64,000 nt of DNA from Muriicola jejuensis (GTDB lineage: Bacteria; Bacteroidota; Bacteroidia; Flavobacteriales; Flavobacteriaceae): positions 1 through 64,000 of the forward strand of contig NZ_JAABOP010000002.1 of assembly GCF_010671595.1 (NCBI RefSeq), in the 5' to 3' direction. Position numbers and translations under genes: made by a program. Every line of letters begins with the position of its first letter. The first letter of the stretch is position 1. This document shows, in pieces, positions 33,509-42,806 of the stretch. The notes beneath the pieces were generated by a model. It was not told the DNA's origin. It was given only the letters and a program-made list of their open reading frames with translations, and did no database searches.

Positions 33509-35167
33509 ATGAAAAATTACTTTTTACGCCTGCTGATTTTCGGTCTCCTCTCGGGGCTATCATCCCAATTTTCTAACGCTCAGACTCCTCAGACAGATCC
33601 CATAAAGACTACTCCCAAACTCGTAGTCGGGATTGTGGTAGACCAGATGCGTTATGACTACCTCACCCGGTTTTGGGACCACTATGGGGAGGGCGGATTC
33701 AAAAGAATGGTGAACGAGGGATTTAACTGTAAGAACAACCACTTCAATTACGCGCCGACAACCACCGGTCCCGGCCATACTTCGATCTATACCGGAACAA
33801 CTCCTTCTGTCCATGGGATCATAGGGAACAACTGGTACGACAAAGAATCGGGGCAGATCGTTTATTGCGCATCCGATGACAACTATACTTCCGTAGGCAC
33901 AACTAGTGAGGCAGGGAAGATGTCGCCCCACTGGATGACGGTTTCCACCATCACCGATGAACTGAGGCTCTTTACCCAAAAAAGGGGAAAGGTGATCGCA
34001 CTGGCCCTGAAGGACAGGGGAGCAGTGCTGCCGGGAGGTCACCTTGCCAACGCGGCCTACTGGTACAATGGAGGAGCCGAAGGCCACTGGATCAGCAGTT
34101 CCTATTACATGACCGAACTCCCGAAATGGGTGAGGGATTTCAACGCCTCGGATGCCGCAATGAAATATAAAAAGCCCTGGAATACCCTGAAAAATATCAA
34201 CACCTATAATGAAAGCGGACCGGATGATAATCCCTATGAAGGCGCATTTTCCGGAGAAGCTGCACCCGTGTTCCCTCATGACCTGCCAAAACTCTGGGAC
34301 AGCAACGGACAATTCGAACTCCTAAGGGGTACGGCCTATGGCAATAGCCTGACTACCGACTTTGCGCTAGCCGCCCTGGAGGGAGAAGACCTAGGGAAAG
34401 ATGCCATCCCGGATTTTCTGGCGATCAGCTATTCCAGTACGGATTATGTGGGGCATCAGTTCGGGGTGAATTCAAAGGAAATTCAGGACACCTACCTTCG
34501 TCTGGACGCCGACCTCGAAAGGTTGCTGAAACAACTCGATCAGAAAGTGGGCAAAGGAGAATACCTGGTATTTCTCTCCTCAGACCACGGTGCGGTAGAT
34601 GTACCCGCATACCTGAAGGATCAGAAACTGCCTGCCGGTTATATGGATTCACAGACCATGTCCACTAAATTCAGGGAATTCATGTCCTTTACTTTTGGAG
34701 CTGCTAACTTGGTCAGAAATTACAGCAATGCACAGTTCTTCCTGGATCACGACGTGATCCGAAGTCTGGATCTGGATCTGGAGGAGGTTCAGAACAAGAT
34801 CGCCCGGGAATTGCTCGGGTACGAAGGGATCAGCAGGGTCTTTACCGGCCATCAGATGGAAACCAACGAATACAGTTGGGGGATTCCTTATATCATACAA
34901 AATGGATACAACCAGAAGAGGTCAGGAGACGTGCTTCTCGTCCTGGACCCTGGTGTGGTCTATTACCCGAAAACGGGATCTACCCACGGATCGCCCTATG
35001 TCTATGACACCCATGTTCCCCTCTTGTTCTACGGAAAGGGCATACCTAAAGGGAGTACTGTGGAACGGACGGAGATACCGGATATTGCCCCGACCATTTC
35101 GGCTATTTTGGGTATTGCCTTCCCGAATGGCACTACGGGCAAACCCATTGAACAAATCTTAGATTAG
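33509..35167 (+). CDS. pafA: Alkaline phosphatase PafA
   Basis: 552 residues. A signal peptide (MKNYFLRLLIFGLLSG, cleavage near SNAQ) exports the enzyme. The alkaline phosphatase fold begins at VVGIVVDQMRYD; the nucleophile Thr is in APTTTGPGH, with metal-binding DHG in SSDHGAVDVP and the C-terminal GSTHGSPYVYDTHVP. PafA is the calcium-dependent phosphatase typical of Bacteroidota, releasing phosphate from organic esters without being strictly tied to phosphate starvation. The start at 33509 is chosen for the promoter position and signal peptide; 33497 is possible. The last 9 bp overlap the convergent glycosyltransferase gene. Confidence 0.92.
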   Translation: MKNYFLRLLIFGLLSGLSSQFSNAQTPQTDPIKTTPKLVVGIVVDQMRYDYLTRFWDHYGEGGFKRMVNEGFNCKNNHFNYAPTTTGPGHTSIYTGTTPSVHGIIGNNWYDKESGQIVYCASDDNYTSVGTTSEAGKMSPHWMTVSTITDELRLFTQKRGKVIALALKDRGAVLPGGHLANAAYWYNGGAEGHWISSSYYMTELPKWVRDFNASDAAMKYKKPWNTLKNINTYNESGPDDNPYEGAFSGEAAPVFPHDLPKLWDSNGQFELLRGTAYGNSLTTDFALAALEGEDLGKDAIPDFLAISYSSTDYVGHQFGVNSKEIQDTYLRLDADLERLLKQLDQKVGKGEYLVFLSSDHGAVDVPAYLKDQKLPAGYMDSQTMSTKFREFMSFTFGAANLVRNYSNAQFFLDHDVIRSLDLDLEEVQNKIARELLGYEGISRVFTGHQMETNEYSWGIPYIIQNGYNQKRSGDVLLVLDPGVVYYPKTGSTHGSPYVYDTHVPLLFYGKGIPKGSTVERTEIPDIAPTISAILGIAFPNGTTGKPIEQILD

Positions 35168-36028
35168 TTTACCGAAAATCCTCTGCCAGCGCAGATTCCT
35201 GATAAATTTACCCTCTTCCGGGGTAACGATGTAGGCTTGTTTTCTCTTTTTGGCCTCCCAATATCCGCTCAGGTTATCGACCAGGATCCTGACCTTGCGG
35301 TTTTTCCAGGCCATTTTTAAAGAGGCTATGCTAGAGATCAACAGACCGTAGCGCATTAGATACATGGCCCTGCCCTGAGATCTTCTCGCCTTGGCATTAT
35401 ACGCATCGCCAATGGGCCTTTGGTGTTTTACGTGTAAGGTATTATCGGTCCTGACCTCAAAACCGTGGAAGCGAGCCAGGAGTTCATCCACAGTGTCCCA
35501 ACCCATGGCTTCCCTAAGACCCCCTATGGCCTTGAAACAACTTTTTGAATACGCTTTGAAAGCTCCCCTTACATGATCCTTGTCCATAGGGTGATTCAAT
35601 TCCCATTGCCCTTTTTTATTTCTTTCATAGGCGAATCCCCCGGCGATTCCTATTTTTTCTGAAGCACTGAACAGTGATGCGATCCTTTCAAAATAATCGG
35701 CAGGAAGTATGGTATCCGCATCGAGCTTGACCAAGAAATCGTATTCCTCATCCAGGAGGCCCAGACCTGTATTGAAGGCGGCCACCACCTTGCTGCCGGG
35801 CAGGTGTTCGTCCGAGGATTCCTTATCTATGCTCTGGATAAACGAGTACTTCTTTGTAAAGACCTCCAGAATTCCGGATGTACCGTCTGTGGAATGATCG
35901 TTTACCACAACCACTTTTTTTGGGGGGAGACTTTGATTCACCACGCTCTCCAGGGCATCTGCGAGATAGAGCTCCTCATTGTGGGCGGGGATCACGATAT
36001 AATAAGCGGTATTCGATTGCTGTGACAT
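35159..36028 (-). CDS. Glycosyltransferase family 2
   Basis: 289 residues from MSQQSN. The GT-A fold shows YYIVIPAHNEELYLADAL, VVVVNDHSTDGT and the metal-binding KLDADTIL (DxD), typical of family 2 enzymes that use nucleotide sugars. No transmembrane helices are seen, so it is cytoplasmic. It is the last gene of a minus-strand cassette with a methyltransferase (16 bp upstream) and a KASIII enzyme, which suggests modification of a shared lipid or glycan product. Donor and acceptor unknown. Confidence 0.9.
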   Translation of the reverse strand: MSQQSNTAYYIVIPAHNEELYLADALESVVNQSLPPKKVVVVNDHSTDGTSGILEVFTKKYSFIQSIDKESSDEHLPGSKVVAAFNTGLGLLDEEYDFLVKLDADTILPADYFERIASLFSASEKIGIAGGFAYERNKKGQWELNHPMDKDHVRGAFKAYSKSCFKAIGGLREAMGWDTVDELLARFHGFEVRTDNTLHVKHQRPIGDAYNAKARRSQGRAMYLMRYGLLISSIASLKMAWKNRKVRILVDNLSGYWEAKKRKQAYIVTPEEGKFIRNLRWQRIFGKLI

Positions 36029-36044
36029 CCTCAGGAAGTTCGAT

Positions 36045-36572
36045 TTACAAGGCCGAACGCTCGGCGTACACAATGTAATACCTTGGGGTAAATTGCCTTA
36101 AAAGGGGCCTTATACCAATCTTATTCACGGGGTGAGCCCATTGCTGGGAGTCGATAATATCCCATCCGGTCTTTCGCAGGAGCCAGTCGAATTGCCAGGC
36201 CTCAAATTCGTGAAAATGTCTGTCCCATTCATCCGTCCTGCTCTGGTAGGCGGTGGAAAACCACAGTCTTAAGGGAACACTGGCGACGAGTTTACCGGCC
36301 TTGATCTCTTTTAGTACGTTGAAAGGGGCCAGCAGGTGTTCGAATATTTCAAAGGCAGTAACCACAGAGGCATCCGAAGCCTGGATGGACGATAGATCCA
36401 GATCCAGGTCCTCTCCCCCTGTGTTGTCGACGGAATACCCGTGCTCTCGCATGATATGGGTAAAGGGATTCTCCACCCCCAGGTCGAGAATGGTCTCATT
36501 CGGAGGGATGTGCTTCTGTAAAAAGGAAAGTGTTTTCTGGTATCTCTTCTTTGGATATTGCCTCTCGTACAT
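36045..36572 (-). CDS. Class I SAM-dependent methyltransferase
   Basis: 175 residues. The SAM-binding motif is in ILDLGVENPF near residue 30, with an acidic residue at the end of the second strand and FEIFEHLLAPFNVL further on, a pattern of the UbiE/Methyltransf_11-like group. It lies 3 bp after the KASIII gene and 16 bp before the glycosyltransferase. The substrate is unknown; the neighbourhood suggests a lipid-linked product. Confidence 0.85.
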   Translation of the reverse strand: MYERQYPKKRYQKTLSFLQKHIPPNETILDLGVENPFTHIMREHGYSVDNTGGEDLDLDLSSIQASDASVVTAFEIFEHLLAPFNVLKEIKAGKLVASVPLRLWFSTAYQSRTDEWDRHFHEFEAWQFDWLLRKTGWDIIDSQQWAHPVNKIGIRPLLRQFTPRYYIVYAERSAL

Positions 36573-36575
36573 TCG

Positions 36576-37634
36576 CTAATATCTGTAAACTACGGCGTTG
36601 ATGTTCATTCCCGCGCCGACGCTGGCAAAGATAACAACATCGCCCTTGCTTACCTGATGATTCTCCATTTTTCCTTTTCTCACCATATCGTAAAGGGTAG
36701 GTATAGTGGCAACGGAACTGTTTCCGAGTTCGTGTATATTCATAGGCATGATCCCTTCCGGCATTTCGCGTTCGTATAACTGGTAAAAGCGTTTTACGAT
36801 GGCTTCGTCCATTTTCTCGTTGGCCTGATGGATAAAGATCTTTTTGACCTCGTCTATACCCACCCCACTTTTCTCAAGGCACTCCTTCATGGCACCAGGC
36901 ACGTACGAAATGGCGAATTCATAGATCTTTCTGCCGTACATTTTGATGTATTTGAGATCGTCCGGCATCTCCTGGTGGTATGAGGACCCGTGGAACAGGT
37001 AATAGGCCTCTTCATTGGCATAGGTAGCCGAATTATGGGCAAGGATTTCCCCCTGCCCCTCTTTTTCCTCAACGATGCATGCCCCGGCCCCATCGGAATA
37101 GATCATGGAGTCACGGTCATGGGGATCTACCACCCTTGAAAGGGTCTCTGCTCCAATGACCAGGCATCGCTTTGCCATTCCACTTTTGATAAAGGCATAG
37201 GCCTGTATCATCCCTTCAACCCATCCGGGGCAACCAAAAAGCAGGTCATAGGCCACACATTTTGGGTTTTTGATCTGCAGATCGTTCTTTACCCTTGTGG
37301 CCAGGCTGGGGAGGGTATTGCCATGGGAGGAGCCGTAGGGCACATCCCCGAAATTGTGTGCAAAGATGATATAATCCAGATCCTCACCGCTGATCCCGGC
37401 ATCTTCCAAAGCATTTTTTGATGCCAGGTAGGCCAGATCGGACGCGTTAAAATCGTTCTTGGCATACCGCCTTTCCCGAATGCCTGTGATGGCCTTGAAT
37501 TTTTCAATGATCACCGTATTGGATTGGGAGAAGGAAGAACCGTCGCTGTTGAGAAAGTGCTTGTCTTCGAACGCTTTGTTGGGGACCAGGACCTCCGGAA
37601 TATAGCTGCCTGTACCGGTAATGGCGATACTCAT
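36576..37634 (-). CDS. 3-oxoacyl-ACP synthase III family protein (KASIII/FabH-like)
   Basis: 352 residues of the thiolase fold. The catalytic triad is readable: Cys in LLFGCPGWVEG, His in FIHQANEKM, Asn in ELGNSSVAT. KASIII enzymes condense an acyl-CoA with malonyl-ACP and some homologues make special lipids or natural products. Because it is the first gene of a KASIII-methyltransferase-GT2 cassette and not next to other fatty acid genes, a specialised role is more likely than housekeeping FabH, as inference. Confidence 0.9.
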   Translation of the reverse strand: MSIAITGTGSYIPEVLVPNKAFEDKHFLNSDGSSFSQSNTVIIEKFKAITGIRERRYAKNDFNASDLAYLASKNALEDAGISGEDLDYIIFAHNFGDVPYGSSHGNTLPSLATRVKNDLQIKNPKCVAYDLLFGCPGWVEGMIQAYAFIKSGMAKRCLVIGAETLSRVVDPHDRDSMIYSDGAGACIVEEKEGQGEILAHNSATYANEEAYYLFHGSSYHQEMPDDLKYIKMYGRKIYEFAISYVPGAMKECLEKSGVGIDEVKKIFIHQANEKMDEAIVKRFYQLYEREMPEGIMPMNIHELGNSSVATIPTLYDMVRKGKMENHQVSKGDVVIFASVGAGMNINAVVYRY

Positions 37635-37787
37635 CTGTCTAGTGTTGAATTAGTACGGAAATGTAGCCAATTACTTCCCTAAATAAAAATACCTCAGATC
37701 TGAAATACGATGTTCAAGAACAATAGATACCTCCAATCATTCCTGGTTTGCAGTCTCGATGACAGCATTAATCTCAGAGTGAGACCA

Positions 37788-40637
37788 TTATTCCGTGTCT
37801 GCATAGGCCTCTATGGGGGCACAGGTACAGATGAGATTACGATCTCCATAGGCTTCATCCACCCTCCTTATGCTCGGCCAGAACTTGCTTTCCCTCACAT
37901 AGGTCAAAGGATAGGCAGCCTGCTGCCTGGTGTAGGGAAAATTCCAGTCGTCTGAGGTTACCATTTCCAGGGTGTGGGGAGCATTCTTCAATACGTTCTG
38001 AACTCCTTCCTGGACCGCCTCAATTTCTGCCCTGATAGAGAGCATGGCATCACAGAACCTGTCGAGTTCCGACAGGCCTTCGCTCTCCGTGGGCTCTATC
38101 ATCATTGTTCCGGCTACCGGGAAAGACACGGTAGGTGCGTGAAAACCATAGTCCATAAGACGTTTGGCAATATCGGTCACTTCTATATCCTTCTGTTTGA
38201 AAGGACGACAATCTATGATCATCTCGTGTGCAGCCCTCCCCATTTCTCCGGTATACAACACCTCGTATTTACCCTGCAGGCGTTCTTTGATGTAATTGGC
38301 ATTGAGAATGGCGATCTCGGTCGCTTTTTTAATTCCGCAAGCCCCTAACATTTTGATATATCCATAAGAGATAAGGCAGGCCAGGGCACTGCCCCAGGGG
38401 GCTGCGCTGATGGCCGTTATGGCCTTTTCCCCTCCCGTGGGGATGACCGGGTTACCGGGCAGGAAGGGCACGAGTTGCTCAGCCACACAGATCGGTCCTA
38501 CTCCGGGGCCACCGCCTCCGTGAGGGATAGCAAAGGTCTTGTGAAGGTTCAGGTGGCAGACATCTGCGCCGATAATAGCGGGATTTGTAAGGCCCACCTG
38601 GGCATTCATGTTGGCCCCGTCCATATAGACCTGTCCGCCGTGGTCGTGAATCATTTGGGTGATTTTCCTGATGGAGGATTCGAAAACCCCGTGTGTAGAT
38701 GGGTAGGTCACCATCAGGGCCGCCAGGTTCTCTGAATGCTTAAGGACCTTTTCTTCCAGGTCCGTGAGGTCGATGTTTCCTTTCTCGTCTGTCTTGGTCA
38801 CGACAACCTGCATTCCTGCCATCACAGCAGAAGCGGGGTTGGTCCCGTGGGCGGATGCCGGGATGATACAGACATTTCGGTGTGTTTCACCCCTGGATTC
38901 GTGGTAGGCGCGAATGGTCATAAGGCCTGCATACTCTCCCTGGGCACCGGAGTTGGGTTGGAGAGAGGTGGCAGCAAACCCGGTGATCGCGCTGAGGTCT
39001 CTGGAAAGGTCTTCGAGTACCTTGTGGTAACCCCTGGCCTGCTCGACAGGTACAAAGGGGTGGATGTTTCCCCATTCGGGCATGCTTAGCGGCAACATCT
39101 CAGTGGCTGCGTTGAGCTTCATAGTACAGGATCCCAGCGATATCATGGAATGGTTCAGGGCCAGGTCCTTGCGTTCAAGCCTTTTGAGGTAACGCATCAA
39201 TTGGGTTTCGGAATGATAGGAGTTGAAAACCTCGTGGGTTAGGAAATCCGAGGTCCTTCTCAGTTCTTTGGGTATGGCATAGCCCTTGCCGACTTTATCC
39301 GTCTCGGAGATCTCTTTACCCAGAGCCTCTGAAAAGATCGAGAGGATCTCCTGTACCCGTTTCCCGGTGGTTGCCTCGTTCAGGGATATGGAAATTGTTC
39401 CTTCATCCACATAGTGGAAATTAACCCTTTTCTTTACGGCAAATTTCCTGACCTTTTCAGCCTCTGCTTTGACCAGCAGGGTATCGAAATACGCAGTATT
39501 CACCTGGTACAACCCCATCTTTTCGAGCCCGTTTGCCAGGGTACGGGTGTTCTCATGCACTTTTTCCGCAATGTACTTCAAACCTTTAGGTCCGTGGTAG
39601 ACGGCATAAGCACCTGCCATAACGGCCAGCAGAACCTGGGCAGTACAGATATTGGAAGTAGCCTTGTCCCTCTTGATGTGCTGTTCCCTGGTCTGTAGGG
39701 CCATGCGCAGGGCCCTGGCACCGTCTGTATCCCTGGTCACCCCTATGATCCTTCCGGGGATATTTCGTTTGAATTCATCACGGGTGGCAAAATAAGCGGC
39801 GTGAGGTCCGCCGTATCCCAATGGGATGCCGAAACGCTGGGTGGTACCCACTACGACGTCTGCCCCAAATTCCCCGGGGGGAGTAAGCAGGACCAGGCTT
39901 AAGATGTCTGCGGCTACCGCCACTTTGATCTCGGATTCCTTGGCCCTGGCCACAAATCCGGAGTAATCGAACACCTGTCCGAATTTACCTGGATACTGCA
40001 GCAGGACCCCGAAAAAATCTCTGCTCAGAGTGATCTCCCTGTGATCACCCACAACCAGTTCTATCCCCAGAGGAGTAGCCCTGGTTTGCAGGAGGGACAG
40101 GGTTTGTGGCAAAACCTCCTCAGAGACGAAAAATTTTACCGCTCCGTTCTTTTTTTGATCCCTTGTCCTGACATCGAAGAGCATGGTCATGGCTTCTGCG
40201 GCCGCCGTGCTCTCATCCAGCAGGGAGGCGTTGGCAAGTTCCATCCCGGTAAGGTCGCACACCATGGTCTGGAAGTTCAGGAGGGCTTCGAGCCTGCCCT
40301 GGGCGATCTCCGCCTGATAAGGGGTATAGGCCGTATACCAACCCGGGTTTTCCAGGATATTCCTCTTGATCACGGAAGGAGTGATACTCTCGTGATAGCC
40401 AAGGCCGATGTAGGATTTGAAGACTTCATTCAACCGGGACAGTTCATGAATGTGGGAAAGGAACTCCTGCTCACTCATGGGTTCATCGAGGTGGAGGTCT
40501 TCCCTGAGGCGGATGTCCTGCGGGATGGTCTGATAGATGAGTTCATCCAAACTGTCGACCCCTATGGTCTTTAACATCGCTGGCAGGTCTTCTTCCCGTA
40601 TCCCGATGTGTCTTGAGGCAAAAGAATCTGTATTCAT
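37788..40637 (-). CDS. gcvP: Glycine dehydrogenase (decarboxylating), P-protein
   Basis: 949 residues, the fused full-length P-protein of the glycine cleavage system. It decarboxylates glycine on pyridoxal phosphate and passes the aminomethyl group to the lipoylated H-protein. The N-terminal RHIGIREEDL, the PLP lysine region HLNLHKTFAIPHGGGGPG, and the internal duplication of two aminotransferase-like halves are characteristic. It has its own promoter at 40672-40679. gcvT and gcvH are not in the window. Confidence 0.97.
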   Translation of the reverse strand: MNTDSFASRHIGIREEDLPAMLKTIGVDSLDELIYQTIPQDIRLREDLHLDEPMSEQEFLSHIHELSRLNEVFKSYIGLGYHESITPSVIKRNILENPGWYTAYTPYQAEIAQGRLEALLNFQTMVCDLTGMELANASLLDESTAAAEAMTMLFDVRTRDQKKNGAVKFFVSEEVLPQTLSLLQTRATPLGIELVVGDHREITLSRDFFGVLLQYPGKFGQVFDYSGFVARAKESEIKVAVAADILSLVLLTPPGEFGADVVVGTTQRFGIPLGYGGPHAAYFATRDEFKRNIPGRIIGVTRDTDGARALRMALQTREQHIKRDKATSNICTAQVLLAVMAGAYAVYHGPKGLKYIAEKVHENTRTLANGLEKMGLYQVNTAYFDTLLVKAEAEKVRKFAVKKRVNFHYVDEGTISISLNEATTGKRVQEILSIFSEALGKEISETDKVGKGYAIPKELRRTSDFLTHEVFNSYHSETQLMRYLKRLERKDLALNHSMISLGSCTMKLNAATEMLPLSMPEWGNIHPFVPVEQARGYHKVLEDLSRDLSAITGFAATSLQPNSGAQGEYAGLMTIRAYHESRGETHRNVCIIPASAHGTNPASAVMAGMQVVVTKTDEKGNIDLTDLEEKVLKHSENLAALMVTYPSTHGVFESSIRKITQMIHDHGGQVYMDGANMNAQVGLTNPAIIGADVCHLNLHKTFAIPHGGGGPGVGPICVAEQLVPFLPGNPVIPTGGEKAITAISAAPWGSALACLISYGYIKMLGACGIKKATEIAILNANYIKERLQGKYEVLYTGEMGRAAHEMIIDCRPFKQKDIEVTDIAKRLMDYGFHAPTVSFPVAGTMMIEPTESEGLSELDRFCDAMLSIRAEIEAVQEGVQNVLKNAPHTLEMVTSDDWNFPYTRQQAAYPLTYVRESKFWPSIRRVDEAYGDRNLICTCAPIEAYADTE

Positions 40638-40671
40638 TGACGGAGCAATCTTTTATTTTCTGAAAGGAGCA

Positions 40672-40679
40672 CAAAATTA
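40672..40679 (-). promoter_or_regulatory. -7 promoter element of gcvP
   Basis: TAATTTTG on the minus strand, exact fit to TAnnTTTG, giving a leader of about 28 nt. No glycine riboswitch is visible in this short leader. Confidence 0.5.
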
Positions 40680-40764
40680 GGTAATAATTCCCTTAAAACA
40701 GCCAGTAAATTTCCCTCCGGGATCAAAGTTTTCAACCACCCGGAGTGGAAAGGTGGGGTTTGGT

Positions 40765-40772
40765 TATTTTTG
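40765..40772 (+). promoter_or_regulatory. -7 promoter element of the UbiA-like gene
   Basis: TATTTTTG, ending 4 bp before the ATG at 40777, so the transcript would start at or near the start codon (leaderless). Confidence 0.4.
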
Positions 40773-40776
40773 TTTA

Positions 40777-41601
40777 ATGAAGGTTTGGCACAGGATCTTT
40801 GAGATATACGTAAGGGCCAGTATACACGTGGCTTTGGCTGTCCTGGCGTTTTTGTTCCTGACCTGCCTGTTCTTAAACATTCCGGCAGAGAGGTCCCTCT
40901 TCTTTTTTGTTTTTTTTAGCACTATTCCCACCTACAATCTCATAAAACATCTCACAGAAAACAGGCGACAGTTTTTCGGGATCCTGTCGATGAACAGGTC
41001 ACATCTGATCTTGAGCTTGGGCTCCCTGGTCATTTCGGCTTATTTTGTAGTGGATCTGAGGTGGCAAACCCTGGTTGCTATTCTTTGCCTTTCCCTGCTC
41101 ACGGCGGTGTATGCCATGCCGGTCTTACCGCGGGGAAAGAACCTCAGAAATGTCGGCATCCTTAAAATATTTATCATCGGGGGGGTCTGGTCTGGGGTCA
41201 CCGTAGTGCTACCTGTACTGGAGGCGTCTTCCCTTAATTCCTGGGATGTTTGGGTCGAATTTACCCAGAGGTTCCTGGTGATCCTCGTGCTCATGGTCCC
41301 TTTTGAGATCCGGGATCTGAGTACGGACCCATCCGATATGCTCACGATCCCCCAGCGTTTGGGAGATCGCAAAACTAAAAAGTTAGGGATGTTGGCCTGC
41401 CTGATCTTCTTCCTGCTGACCTTTGTGAAGGATGAGCTGTCTGAGGTGGAAATCCTCTCGAAAGCCATCATGGTCATAAGCCTTACGGCCCTGTTGGTTT
41501 TCCTGCCTAAAAGACAGCCCCGTTATTTTGCTTCTTTCTGGGTAGAGGCTTTTCCGATATTCTGGGTGACCGTTCTGTGGGGCTTGTCTGCCTGGGTCTA
41601 A
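40777..41601 (+). CDS. UbiA-like membrane protein, function unknown
   Basis: 274 residues with seven to nine hydrophobic segments. The only recognisable motif is FEIRDLSTDP, which resembles the second Asp-rich motif of UbiA-type prenyltransferases; the first motif (NDxxDxxxD) is not seen, its place being taken by TYNLIKHL. It may be a divergent UbiA relative without standard activity. The start at 40777 follows a -7 element directly. Its TAA stop overlaps the stop of the convergent anti-sigma gene in CTAA. No close family recognised. Confidence 0.75.
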   Translation: MKVWHRIFEIYVRASIHVALAVLAFLFLTCLFLNIPAERSLFFFVFFSTIPTYNLIKHLTENRRQFFGILSMNRSHLILSLGSLVISAYFVVDLRWQTLVAILCLSLLTAVYAMPVLPRGKNLRNVGILKIFIIGGVWSGVTVVLPVLEASSLNSWDVWVEFTQRFLVILVLMVPFEIRDLSTDPSDMLTIPQRLGDRKTKKLGMLACLIFFLLTFVKDELSEVEILSKAIMVISLTALLVFLPKRQPRYFASFWVEAFPIFWVTVLWGLSAWV

Positions 41602-41825
41602 AGTTCGTTTTGAATGCGCTTCCTCAGTTGTTCTTTTGCCGAGTCGCTGAGGAAGTGCAGACCGGCCCTGTTAAACAATTTGGACAATTGTTTGTTGCGT
41701 TTGGAAAAAGAACTGCAGGTACTGCAGAAGAGCATGTGCAGCCTGAGTTTTAGTTTTTCCGGTAAACTGGCCTCCTGGTATTGCGATTTGTTGCAAATCA
41801 AGGCGGCTTCATCACATGAGATCAT
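41598..41825 (-). CDS. Zinc-finger anti-sigma factor-like protein
   Basis: 75 residues. It has the layout of a ZAS-type anti-sigma domain: an N-terminal SCDEAALIC and a LHMLFCSTC (H-x3-C-x2-C) zinc-binding motif. It has no membrane helix, so it would act as a soluble regulator. Its ATG overlaps the sigma factor stop by 4 bp (ATGA), the usual coupling of sigma and cognate anti-sigma genes. Confidence 0.8.
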   Translation of the reverse strand: MISCDEAALICNKSQYQEASLPEKLKLRLHMLFCSTCSSFSKRNKQLSKLFNRAGLHFLSDSAKEQLRKRIQNEL

Positions 41826-42382
41826 GACGTGAACCAGTTTTTGTTAAGGCAACCCATCAAGGCGGTTCTGGCCCTGTGAATGATTACCCATAGGTTAGAC
41901 GGATTTATCTGAAGTTCTTTACAAATATCTTCTGTGGAAAGTCCGCGGATCGTCTTCATCACAAAGACCCTGCGCTGATTCTCCGGAAGGCTATCTATAC
42001 ATTCCTGCAAGGCCATACCCAGTTCCTCGTTCTCAAGAAAGTCATTTTCCCTGATGCTGTAGGGATCTGCCACCTGTTCTTCCAGCCAGTCCCCATCAGC
42101 ATCCGAAGCAGGATTGTAAAGGCGCTTTACCTCTGCTTTCCCCTTTTTGGAATTGATCTTTCGGTAGTGGTCAATGATCTTGCGTTTCAGGATAGCGACA
42201 AGCCAGGTCCGTTCCGAAGCCTGACCTTTGAAATTTTCAGCAGATTTTAAGCCGGCAATAAAGGTATCCTGTATCAAATCCTTGGCAATTTCCTCCTGGC
42301 CAACCCGGGAGATGGCAAAGTTGTAGAGGTAGTCAGCGTATCTGTCTACCCATAATTCAGGGGACAATTTTCCGGATTTCAT
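41822..42382 (-). CDS. ECF RNA polymerase sigma factor
   Basis: 186 residues from MKSGKLSPELW. Region 2 is recognisable (DLIQDTFIAGLKSAENFKGQ, with the -10-binding TWLVAILKRKIIDHYRK), then a charged linker and region 4 (LPENQRRVFVMKTIRGLS followed by the helix-turn-helix ICKELQINPSNLWVIIHRAR). It directs transcription from an alternative set of promoters and is presumably held inactive by the overlapping anti-sigma protein. A longer upstream reading frame would cross the divergent rhodanese gene and is rejected. A -7-like TACTTTTA lies upstream. Confidence 0.92.
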   Translation of the reverse strand: MKSGKLSPELWVDRYADYLYNFAISRVGQEEIAKDLIQDTFIAGLKSAENFKGQASERTWLVAILKRKIIDHYRKINSKKGKAEVKRLYNPASDADGDWLEEQVADPYSIRENDFLENEELGMALQECIDSLPENQRRVFVMKTIRGLSTEDICKELQINPSNLWVIIHRARTALMGCLNKNWFTS

Positions 42383-42428
42383 AGCGGTATCGTACCTGGT
42401 AAAAGTAACGGATTTTAAAGAAATACGG

Positions 42429-42436
42429 TATATTTG
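42429..42436 (+). promoter_or_regulatory. -7 promoter element of the rhodanese gene
   Basis: TATATTTG, exact fit to TAnnTTTG, with a predicted ~10-nt leader to the ATG at 42453. Confidence 0.5.
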
Positions 42437-42452
42437 ATTAAATGCAACCACC

Positions 42453-42806
42453 ATGAAAAACTCACTGGTCCTTCTTTTCCTTTTCCTGTCCATGGCAGGA
42501 TGCAAGGAATCCAACCAACTGCCAATTACTGACTTCGATCCTGAGGGGATGAACAAGTACACCGTTGTGGACGTACGAACCCCTGAGGAATACGAAGCGG
42601 GCCATCTGGAGAACGCGGTCAATATCAACTGGTACGATACGGACTTCGCGGCTCAGGCATCCCAACTCGACAAGGAAAATACCATCTATGTCTATTGTCA
42701 GAAAGGGGGGCGGAGTGCTAAGGCTGCCGCCATGCTCGACTCATTGGGATATCATGTGATAGACCTTTCAGGGGGCTATGGAGCTTTGGTACCTGTTCAG
42801 GACTAG
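42453..42806 (+). CDS. Rhodanese-like lipoprotein
   Basis: 117 residues: signal peptide with lipobox SMAGC (Cys17), then a single rhodanese domain with DVRTPEEYEAGHLENAVNI and the active-site loop YCQKGGRSA containing the persulfide-forming Cys. Such periplasmic or surface sulfurtransferases may handle sulfane sulfur or thiol stress. It is divergent from the ECF sigma gene, which may or may not control it. Its TAG stop forms CTAG with the stop of the convergent peptidase. Confidence 0.9.
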   Translation: MKNSLVLLFLFLSMAGCKESNQLPITDFDPEGMNKYTVVDVRTPEEYEAGHLENAVNINWYDTDFAAQASQLDKENTIYVYCQKGGRSAKAAAMLDSLGYHVIDLSGGYGALVPVQD

